From Chrysochromulina parva (Eukaryota > Haptophyta > Prymnesiales > Chrysochromulinaceae): DNA of 20,338 nt. The first letter of the stretch is position 1, and every line of letters begins with the position of its first letter. This document shows, in pieces, positions 7,631 to 14,828 of this stretch. The DNA lies in NCBI GenBank assembly GCA_002887195.1, contig PJAB01000814.1:1-20338 (forward strand), in the 5' to 3' direction. The position numbers and the translations under genes were made by a program. The notes under the pieces were generated by a model. It worked only from the letters and a program-made list of their open reading frames with translations, made no database searches and was not told where the DNA came from.

Positions 7631-10273
7631 TCAAGACGGTCCCTTCTCCACAAACTCCAGCACACTCTTTCTCCACCAGGAGGCGAGCTGATCGGCGCTG
7701 AGCTCGACAGTGCAAGGGACCACGCCCGTGTTTACGATCCCGCACGCGACCTCGATGCGGCGGAACACAAGATGGATCAAGTGCTCGAGGCGCCGAGGCA
7801 AGTTCCGGTCAACTCGTACGCCCGTAACGTCATCGCCGCTCCTGGACGGGTCCTGAGACAGGTCCACGAGGCGATTGCAGCCGAAGCCATCGCGATACGC
7901 CCCCTCGCCCCATGGAGTGCGCAGGCTGAGCAAGAACTGCTGGTATGCCTCCTCATCCAAGCGCTGCAGTTCGATCAGAAAGCTGCCCGCGTCGGTGTGG
8001 TTTGCTACGACGAGCTGCGGGTCCGTCGGCAGTGCCTTGAGCAAGCACAGGTGACAAAGCGTCTCCAAGAACCCCTCAAAGGGCAAGTGTGCCTCCATGA
8101 GCTGGCCTTGCACGCTTCGCGCGTCGACAACGACCATACGCGACCACGCGAAACACAGCATCGCCGTGTGCTCAGACAAGTCAGCCTCGATCAAGCCCAC
8201 CACGTGTAGCAGACGCAGAAAGCCCTCGCGACCGAGTAATGGTGTGCCACTTATCCGGCTTATGCGCGCTGCCTCCATAACATCCGGGGATAGGCTTGCC
8301 TTGCTGAGATTCGTGGCTGCCGAGGGGCCTCCGATGCACGCAAAGAGCCCGCGCAACGGGCTCGCGTACTGCAGCAACACAGTGTTCACCTCCGGCGAGT
8401 ACGCAAAGCAACGTCGGAAAAGAGCCTGTGAAGGTAGGTACTTGCGCAGGCGCGGCTCAAGTTTGAGACGGAAGAGGTTGTCGAGGGCGTTGCTCACATC
8501 GAGGGTGTCCGCGCGGCCGTCCGCGCGACCGTTGCAGCTTTTGATGGCGAGAAGCATCAGGGCGATGAGGAACTCAACACGGCTCAGCGCGCACTCCCCA
8601 AGATTCTTGGTGTCTACCACAGGTGGCTCTTCAACTGAATCTGAGACAGACGCAGCTCGATGACCGCGCTTCTTGGTGGCCTTGGCGGAGACAAAGACGA
8701 GGTCATAGTCGCTCGGACGGCAGAAGGCTTTCTGGTTGGAGGAGAGCTGCGTATCGGTGATGAAGTGGCGCCACCCGTGGAGTTGGATGGTCGAGTCCAG
8801 CGAGCCTCTTTCCGCTGCGTAGTAGGCGAAAAGCTGCACGCACAGCTCGTGGTTTGTCTGGAAGACGTGGCGCACCTCGGAGACCTTGCCAGGGATAGGT
8901 ATGGTCGAGCCGTGCTCCCTCGAATGCTCCCTGCCAACTACAGCCTCGTCGAGCACATGCAGCATGAGGTCGTGGATGCCCAGCTCGTACGCCTGCGCCC
9001 AGTCTTGCTCGAAGACCATTTGACGCACTTTGTCCGTGTCGTAGAGCGCCCGGCTATCGCACCATGCCGCGCGTGGCGCCCAGATGCTGCTCTGTGCTCC
9101 CCGATCGACAGCCTTGCTGGCCGAGGGCATGGCTGAAGAGGGCATGCTGGTAGAGGGCCGGCGCGCAGTAGGTGGCACGGCCAGTCGGTTGCTCAGTCGG
9201 TTGCTCGCCAGTGCCACAATGGCATCGAGCATTCTGCGCTCGGTATCCACGCCGTAGTCACGGGCTGTCTCGAGCGCTGCCTGGCGAGAGTTTGCGAGTC
9301 GTTCGCAATGTCGTCGGTCCCACAGCTCCGCCGCCCACAGCACGTCGTTCCCGTAGCCACACGCCATCGCCATCTGCGTGGCCGAAAAGCGGTCGTGCCG
9401 TCGAATAGTGAAATGATCGGGCAAAGCGGCAGTACTGGTCCTTGTGATACATGTACTGGTTGCTGCAGCACTTGCTTTCTCCAGCGGGAAAGTTTCTCCG
9501 CGCTCTAAGTACCAGGTGGCAGACGAGATGGAAGGCGCGGCGGGCGCAATGCCAATAGCATCCGCTCCATAATCCGCATGGCGAGCACGCGACGTGGCAG
9601 GCGCCATCCGAGTGGTCCTCGTCGGCGCATCAAACAGCTGTTGGGGCCAGGGCTCATCCCTCTGCGTCGACCTAAGCGTCGTCCTCTGCGTCAAGATATT
9701 TGGCTCTGGTGCTCGAGGCTCTGGCCGAGGCTGCTTCGACCGGGGCTTCGACGGCCCCTGGGGCTCAGGTTCCAGCTCATGTTGTGTATAAAGTTGTGGG
9801 TGTTGCGTCGGAGGCATAAAGCTGTACGGTCCACTGCGCGTGCGTAGCATGTAGACCTCGCTCTTGATGCGTGCGCCGGCAGTAGAGGTGCCACGAGCAA
9901 GGGAGTCATATTGTGTTAATTGTGCGTGGTCGAGAGGCGGGAGCGGCACGGGGCGCGTCGGAACCGTAGTTGTGCCCCTAGCAAGTTGGAATGAGTCGAA
10001 CGTCGGTCGCCGGAGTTCACGCGCACTGTTGGGCGCCGTTGCAGACCGCCTTGGGATGATGCGCCGAGGAGCTGCAGCAGTACGCGGGCTCCTGCTCGGG
10101 GGCTCATTTTGCGCATGTCCTTGCCCCGAGACTGAATACAATCTAGGCGACGACGGAGGCACGTACGGGGGCAGCTCGCTCAGGATCGTCGGGATCAAGC
10201 GGCCTTTCCTATCGAACATGGACTTCACTGTTGAGGTATGTTTGTGTGGCGGGACATCAACGTCGCCCCACAT
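7631..10273 (-). CDS. Large protein of unknown function, disordered N-terminus, helical C-terminal half
   Basis: 880 residues from the first in-frame ATG (10273). A second ATG at 10219 (MFDRKG) is possible, and an in-frame TGA lies about 27 nt upstream of the first. Residues 1 to about 300 are Pro/Arg/Ser/Thr-rich and look disordered. The C-terminal half is helical, with motifs such as LLQYASPLRGLFACIGG, REGFLRLLHVVGLIEADL, AMLCFAWSRMVVVDA and LPFEGFLETLCHLCLL. These recall the degenerate EF-hand-like repeats of protist cytoskeletal and flagellar proteins, an impression rather than an identification. No complete calcium loop, enzyme motif, signal peptide or membrane span was seen. It is one long exon whose 3' end faces the glycosyltransferase gene across about 136 bp. 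Confidence 0.7.
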   Translation of the reverse strand: MWGDVDVPPHKHTSTVKSMFDRKGRLIPTILSELPPYVPPSSPRLYSVSGQGHAQNEPPSRSPRTAAAPRRIIPRRSATAPNSARELRRPTFDSFQLARGTTTVPTRPVPLPPLDHAQLTQYDSLARGTSTAGARIKSEVYMLRTRSGPYSFMPPTQHPQLYTQHELEPEPQGPSKPRSKQPRPEPRAPEPNILTQRTTLRSTQRDEPWPQQLFDAPTRTTRMAPATSRARHADYGADAIGIAPAAPSISSATWYLERGETFPLEKASAAATSTCITRTSTAALPDHFTIRRHDRFSATQMAMACGYGNDVLWAAELWDRRHCERLANSRQAALETARDYGVDTERRMLDAIVALASNRLSNRLAVPPTARRPSTSMPSSAMPSASKAVDRGAQSSIWAPRAAWCDSRALYDTDKVRQMVFEQDWAQAYELGIHDLMLHVLDEAVVGREHSREHGSTIPIPGKVSEVRHVFQTNHELCVQLFAYYAAERGSLDSTIQLHGWRHFITDTQLSSNQKAFCRPSDYDLVFVSAKATKKRGHRAASVSDSVEEPPVVDTKNLGECALSRVEFLIALMLLAIKSCNGRADGRADTLDVSNALDNLFRLKLEPRLRKYLPSQALFRRCFAYSPEVNTVLLQYASPLRGLFACIGGPSAATNLSKASLSPDVMEAARISRISGTPLLGREGFLRLLHVVGLIEADLSEHTAMLCFAWSRMVVVDARSVQGQLMEAHLPFEGFLETLCHLCLLKALPTDPQLVVANHTDAGSFLIELQRLDEEAYQQFLLSLRTPWGEGAYRDGFGCNRLVDLSQDPSRSGDDVTGVRVDRNLPRRLEHLIHLVFRRIEVACGIVNTGVVPCTVELSADQLASWWRKSVLEFVEKGPS

Positions 10274-10859
10274 CAACTCGCGTGCTCTCACGTTCTCTCA
10301 AGTCGGTCTCGCGGGCTCTCAAGTACTTCCAAGTCTCACAAAAGTAACGACTATTTTTGGCGAGACGGGTTCATGTTTTGCATGCAAGCCATCCGTTCTG
10401 CGCTTTCATGCTCACACGACGACGCACCTAGAAATCTTAGGACAAAGGGTGTTAAATTCGACGATGCAAATCGCACTTCGTGTGAAGTACTGAAGTTATA
10501 TTACATGAACGACCATTACAAGAAAAGTTTGTCTTTTGTCTCACCGGACCGTACCTAACGAGGCGGGCGACCATCGGGCGGCTAGCGACACCCCCCCTTG
10601 GCAGAGGGCGGTTCGCTTGAAACCGGGCTTGAAACCCCCGTACGAGCGGCCGCCCCACAAGTATAACGGCCAATACGGCCCGGGGTTCATCAACATGCTG
10701 ACACCCGGTACATCGGGGCTTATAAGTATGTCTGGCCGAGAGGGCCCTCCCTGAAACGAAAGGAGACTGGCGCAGGTACCCATACAGTTGCGCGAGGAAA
10801 AGTCGTCCATCTTGCTTGCTTTTTGCGTGCGACGAAACTCATCACATTCTGGAGAGCAA
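10274..10859. promoter_or_regulatory. Divergent promoter region
   Basis: 586 bp between the minus-strand unknown gene and the plus-strand EF-hand/CRAL-TRIO gene. On the plus side, a TATA-like ttataag sits at 10720-10726, about 135 bp before the ATG. Short direct repeats occur (gcttgaaacc twice near 10615-10638; ctctca repeats near 10285-10345). A 72-codon frame without an early ATG (10536-10754) has unusually peptide-like composition, see findings. Confidence 0.4.
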
Positions 10860-13271
10860 ATGGCGACGGCCGCTGAGGTAAACACTCTTGACCGGCCGCT
10901 GGCTTCAACGGCTGATTTGATCGTGAAAGCCACGAGAGACGCGGGCAATATCATGGGCATGGGCGCCGCGGAGGCGGGCAGGCTCTTCTATTCTGCTGGC
11001 ACGGCCGTCGGCGACGGCGTCAAGGCCACAGGCAGCCTCGTCACAGACTTCGAGAAGAGCGTGGCCGCGGGCTTCCAGGTCGTCTTTGGCGAAGACATCG
11101 ACAAGTCAGACGCGGGCCTAGAGGTTGCGTTCGCCAAGGTCGACGCGGACAAGAGCGGCGAGATCGACGTCGCAGAGATGAAAGCGTACATCCTGAGTGT
11201 TTACGGGACGGGCCTCAACGACTCAGTTGTTTGCGAAATGATGGCGACGGCGGATGTAAACAAGAATGGCAAGATCAACCTCGACGAATTCAAGACCATC
11301 ATGCACGCCGGCCCCCAAAAGTCAGAAGGGGCCATCGGTGGCGCTGCTGCTGCTTCGGCCGCCGCTGCTTCGGCGGCTGCTGCTTCGGCGGCCGCTGCTG
11401 CGGCCGCCGCTGCTGCGGCCCTCGATGCTGGCGTCGGTGCCACTGTGGGCAGCGTCAAGGCCATTGGGGATAGCGCCGCCTTATTAAGCATGCAGTCCGT
11501 CGAGGGTATCAAGGCCGTCGTCGTTGCGACCGTTGAAAGCGCCAAGGCCGTCGGCATTGCGACAGCTGACAGCGTCTTGGCAGTAGGCACAGCGACCGTG
11601 GACGGAGCAGCCTATGCAGGCCAGATGAGCTTCGAGAGCGCAAACGCCGTCGGCAAGAAGGGCCTCGAGGGCGCCATGGCCGTGGGCGATGGCGTCAAGG
11701 CTACAGGCACCCTCATGGTCACAGAGTTCGAGAAGACCCTTGCGTCGCTCAGTGTGGCTGCGGGCGTCAAGAAGTTCGACACCGCCGAGATGACGGCGGT
11801 GGTAGAGAGTGACGCAGCGCTTGCGTCGACGCTTGCGGCGCCTTTGCCGGCCCCCTTTGAGCCTGCCGCCGCGTTGGTCGCGGCGATGCACGACACCGCC
11901 GACGCGTCTAGCAGCACCACTGTGCGCAACGATCTCACTCGCCCTTCGCTGTCCTTTGCCACACTGGCGACATTGGTGACGCTCTCGCCGATGGCCCTCG
12001 GGCCTATGGCGGTCTTATCTTCGCGGATGCTCCTTGGAATAGCGGCCGCAGCAGCAGGGGCGACAGTAGCATTCCTTTGGAAATTTTGGAAGGAGCGCCA
12101 GCTCGCCTTGCCAGCCGCAGCTCCTCTCGACGAGTCTCACTGCTCGGCTCCAAGCCCTCTGGCCGTTACGCTGGCCGAGCCACCTGTCAACAGCAGCCTC
12201 GTCCAAGCAGCGCCAACGCCTCGCCCCACTTTCGAGACCCTCGCTCCCGAAGTCCTCGCCCCCAACTGGCGTCCCGCCGTCGAGTGGGAGGACCTGTCAC
12301 CAGCCGAGTTGCGATGCGCGGCGGCGGTGCGCCGCTGGCTGGGATACGAAGGCTTCCGGCGGTTACTGGGCTCGTACGACATACTCGTGCTCTTCGTGCG
12401 CGGGTACGCGTACCGCGAGGACTGGCACGCTGCGTGCTTCGTGTTCCTCGAGCGCGCGCTGCTCTGGCGGCAGTCGGAGCGCTGTGATGCGCTGATCGCC
12501 CCTGGAGGCTCCGAGGATGCGCCGCAGATGAGCTTCGAGGCGTTTGCTGGCGGTCGGCTCACGGAGTTTAACGCGATGCACCCAGCTGGAATCATCGGGC
12601 AGGATGAGAGTGGCCGCCTCGTCACGCTCGATCTCTTGTGCGCCACACCCTCCGCCACCAGCCTGGCGGCCTTTACAGACGAGGAGTACCTGAGGCACAT
12701 GGTGGCACGGCGGGAGGCGTGCCGCGCCCTGTGCGCGGCGAGCGCGGAGCGGCTGGGCCGGCGGCTGTACAAGGTCATCGCTGTCATCGACGTGGCGGGG
12801 ATGAGCCTCGCGCACCTGGCGGACCACAAGTGGCACGCGCGCATGAAGCGCGCTAACGATCTCTTTGCGTGGAATTATCCAGATTCGATCGTTCAGCTGG
12901 TGGTGATCAACGCGCCGCGCACCTTCTCGGCGCTCTGGGCCGTGGCGTCCCTATTTTTGCACACACTCACTGCCGCCAAGATCTCAGTCCATGGCGCCTC
13001 GTACGGCAAGGCTCTCAAGGACATGGGCCTCAACGTACCATTGACTCCTGACGGGAAGCTATTGCACAACGCCATCACGCCCTGGGTGGACGCCCTGGAG
13101 CAGCTGAGGCAGCAGCGGGGCGGCAGCGACGGCAGCGGCTGCGGCGGCAGCCTCGTGAGCGGCTTCATGTCCGAAACCGATCGGCGGGCACTTGAGAGGA
13201 TCGCGCAGGAAGACGAGAGAGTCTTGGAGGAGCAGCAGGAGGGTGCCTTGGAGGGTCTCTTCAGCCGCTGA
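10860..13271 (+). CDS. EF-hand / 11-residue-repeat / membrane / CRAL-TRIO (Sec14-like) protein
   Basis: Single exon, 803 residues, starting at ATG 10860 in a strong context (gcaaATGg). In order: an N-terminal region with AVGDGVKATG; an EF-hand pair with canonical loops DADKSGEIDVAE (95-106) and DVNKNGKINLDE (132-143); a poly-Ala tract (162-187); seven 11-residue repeats (about 193-276) of pattern xx(T/S)(V/F/L)(E/D/G)(S/G)xxA(V/I)G; a second AVGDGVKATG block (274-283); a hydrophobic stretch (about 360-412, SFATLATLVTL... then LLGIAAAAAGATVAFLWKFW) likely to hold one or two membrane spans; and a C-terminal CRAL-TRIO domain (about 480-750) with VIAVIDVAGMS, YPDSIVQLVVINAPRTFSALW and AKISVHG. 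CRAL-TRIO domains bind and transfer phosphoinositides or other lipids. A calcium-responsive, membrane-anchored lipid-handling protein is inferred. Confidence 0.8.
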   Translation: MATAAEVNTLDRPLASTADLIVKATRDAGNIMGMGAAEAGRLFYSAGTAVGDGVKATGSLVTDFEKSVAAGFQVVFGEDIDKSDAGLEVAFAKVDADKSGEIDVAEMKAYILSVYGTGLNDSVVCEMMATADVNKNGKINLDEFKTIMHAGPQKSEGAIGGAAAASAAAASAAAASAAAAAAAAAAALDAGVGATVGSVKAIGDSAALLSMQSVEGIKAVVVATVESAKAVGIATADSVLAVGTATVDGAAYAGQMSFESANAVGKKGLEGAMAVGDGVKATGTLMVTEFEKTLASLSVAAGVKKFDTAEMTAVVESDAALASTLAAPLPAPFEPAAALVAAMHDTADASSSTTVRNDLTRPSLSFATLATLVTLSPMALGPMAVLSSRMLLGIAAAAAGATVAFLWKFWKERQLALPAAAPLDESHCSAPSPLAVTLAEPPVNSSLVQAAPTPRPTFETLAPEVLAPNWRPAVEWEDLSPAELRCAAAVRRWLGYEGFRRLLGSYDILVLFVRGYAYREDWHAACFVFLERALLWRQSERCDALIAPGGSEDAPQMSFEAFAGGRLTEFNAMHPAGIIGQDESGRLVTLDLLCATPSATSLAAFTDEEYLRHMVARREACRALCAASAERLGRRLYKVIAVIDVAGMSLAHLADHKWHARMKRANDLFAWNYPDSIVQLVVINAPRTFSALWAVASLFLHTLTAAKISVHGASYGKALKDMGLNVPLTPDGKLLHNAITPWVDALEQLRQQRGGSDGSGCGGSLVSGFMSETDRRALERIAQEDERVLEEQQEGALEGLFSR
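11343..11420 (+). repeat. GCN poly-alanine tract
   Basis: Codes for 26 residues, all Ala except three Ser in a regular AAAAS rhythm. Mixed gct/gcc/gcg/gca codons with a repeating gctgctgcttcggc theme suggest growth by duplication of a roughly 15-bp unit rather than pure triplet slippage. Confidence 0.9.
11436..11708 (+). repeat. Coding array of 33-nt (11-residue) repeats
   Basis: Residues 193-203, 211-221, 222-232, 233-243, 244-254, 255-265 and 266-276 align as 11-mers ending A(V/I/A)G or AVV, followed by DGVKATG. Repeated DNA cores such as agcgtcaaggcc and agcgccaaggcc persist. The period of 11 matches the amphipathic 3-11 helix of synucleins, perilipins and LEA proteins. Confidence 0.75.
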
Positions 13272-13513
13272 GTCTACCGTCACTTCACCTTCACACTTCA
13301 ACGTCACACTTCAACAGTCTGTGTGTACTGCGATACCAAGCAGTCACGCCTGGGCCCCGAGAATAAGCTGGCTATTCGAAACGCTGACGGCATCGACCCG
13401 CTCGTGCAGCTGCTCAAAGCCGGCGGTGATGCGAAGGCCGCCTCCGCCGCCGCAGGCGCGCTGCAGAACATCGCGGCACACAACGCCCAAGGTGGTGCTT
13501 GGGGCCGTGGCGG

Positions 13514-13557
13514 CCATCCAACCGCCATCCAACCGCCATCCAACCGCCATCCAACCG
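13514..13557 (+). repeat. 11-bp tandem repeat, 4 perfect copies
   Basis: Four exact head-to-tail copies of ccatccaaccg. It sits between the ARM repeat and the next coding piece of the broken U-box gene. As 11 is not a multiple of 3, each copy gained or lost shifts the frame. Confidence 0.95.
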
Positions 13558-13886
13558 CCGCTCGCGCCGCACCCATACCTCGTCGAGCGGCTTAAGCAAG
13601 TGGCGACGAAACGAATGCGGCGGCGAGAGGGCGGTGTGGACGCGCCGACGCTGGTCAAGGCCAGGCCTTCACCATTGCCGAGCTGGTGTCGATGGGACCC
13701 TCGGCTCTAGAGCTCGCGCGCAAGCGCTGCGAAGAGCTACCCGCGCACTTGGAGAAGTGTCGCGAGGCGCTGAGCATCAGCGGCATCGACACGCCCATCG
13801 ATTTTGGTTGCCCCATCACGCATGAGATGATGGTCGATCCGGTGGTCGCGTCCGACGGCCACAGCTATGAGCGGGAGGCGCTCATG

Positions 13887-13916
13887 GAGATCTTGGGAGA
13901 TCTTGTGAGATCTGGA
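13887..13916 (+). repeat. 10-bp tandem repeat, 3 copies, within U-box
   Basis: Units gagatcttgg, gagatcttgt and gagatctgga lie exactly where the U-box reading frame is lost, between the EREALMEI helix and the LEELAIPKHT segment. Confidence 0.85.
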
Positions 13917-14071
13917 GAGCACACGAAGCTGTCCACTGACGCGCGCTGGAAGAGCTCGCAATCCCGAAGCACACGCTTCGCAAGCGAATCCGCTCCTACG
14001 AGGCGGAGATCTTGAAGCTCATCGTAGGAGCTCGACCAAGAGGCAAGAGCCGAGGCATCGTGCTCGACTGA

Positions 14072-14828
14072 CTGCCGCGCTCTTGAGACAAGCCTGCGAG
14101 CGTCTTCTGCTCGTGAGCCCGGACGCGTCCGAGTCTCGTCAGTCTCGTCACCCCTGCCATACCGAGTCTCGTCAGTCTCGTCACCGGACGCGTCCGAGCC
14201 CAGCTCAGTGAGCGGACGCGCGCGGGCTTCCCTCAAGAGCGCGGCAAGAGTCCATCTTAAGCTTCCGAGGTTGAAGCCTGCTTCCGGGCGGCGGCGACGG
14301 TGGCAGTGGCCGAGTGGGGGCAATCAAATAGTTTGTAAGAGCGTCCTTGCGACGGAGCCGATAATGACCAGTGTCGACGCTCGGAGTCGAGGTGCGGGGT
14401 GCGCGCACCACCACCAGCGGTGGAGGTAACTGAAGGAGTAGCGTAGGTGCACGCGCGCGCGCGGCCGTGTGCGGTGTGGGGCACGGGGGTCATCGCACAG
14501 TGCCCCGGGGTGTATGGAGCCACTTTCGACACGTGCGTTATACCACAGCACGCTGAGCAAATTCCGTTCGGCAATGCGCCAATGCGCAATGGTCGCGCAC
14601 GAACCGAACACTCGAGGAATCTATGGAACACCGCACCACAAACACAAACATGCGCTGCGCCGGGGCCCCGCCGCACTGACAGATACACCCTGGATCGTGG
14701 TTATCATGAGAGCTGCGTCTTCTCTCGCCCACAAACGCATCTATGACCAGAGCGCGCCCGCTTGCGTGCCCTTCGGGAGTCAGTACGTGCGTCTTATCAT
14801 ATGCTCCATTCGCGCGCGTGGGGATAGC
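14072..14828. other. Intergenic spacer between U-box remnant and ISWI 3' end
   Basis: 757 bp with no convincing gene. It contains the nested repeat at 14121-14198 and an alternating CG run near 14449-14461 (Z-DNA-prone). Open frames here are short, lack motifs and disagree between strands. No tRNA-like T-arm signature was found. Confidence 0.5.
14121..14198. repeat. Nested direct repeat bracketed by 10-bp palindromes
   Basis: A perfect palindrome ggacgcgtcc occurs at 14121-14130 and 14186-14195. Between them lie two copies of a 24-bp unit (ccgagtctcgtcagtctcg then tcacc) at 14129-14152 and 14162-14185, each itself built from two agtctcgtc units. Confidence 0.85.

Larger units (their letters stand above)
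13341..14071 (+). pseudogene. Broken ARM-repeat / U-box gene
   Basis: Coding pieces lie in three frames. First, an ARM repeat at about 13350-13490 (ENKLAIRNADGIDPLVQLL, then AAGALQNIAAHNA). Second, in another frame, a stretch with LVERLKQVATKRMRRREGG at about 13580-13640. Third, GQAFTIAELVSMGPSALELA leading into a U-box at about 13646-13886 (FGCPITHEMMVDPVVASDGHS), with the U-box end (LEELAIPKHTLRKRIRSYEAE) in a further shifted frame ending at TGA 14069-14071. U-box proteins are E3 ubiquitin ligases and ARM repeats bind partners. There is no start codon, only one ARM repeat, and the frame is lost at tandem repeats (13514-13557, 13887-13916). No GT-AG intron I tried restores the U-box join. 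A gene with missed introns or sequence errors is the alternative. It starts only about 80 bp after the CRAL-TRIO gene stop. Confidence 0.6.

Noticed and set aside
13886..13951. A short GT-AG intron (gtgaga ... aag) to repair the U-box frame
   Set aside because: It would be about 48 nt and leaves the downstream segment in the wrong frame, so it does not explain the break.
14072..14828. tRNA, snRNA or small-gene candidates in the spacer
   Set aside because: No T-arm consensus, no box-type signals and no frame with consistent codon use.
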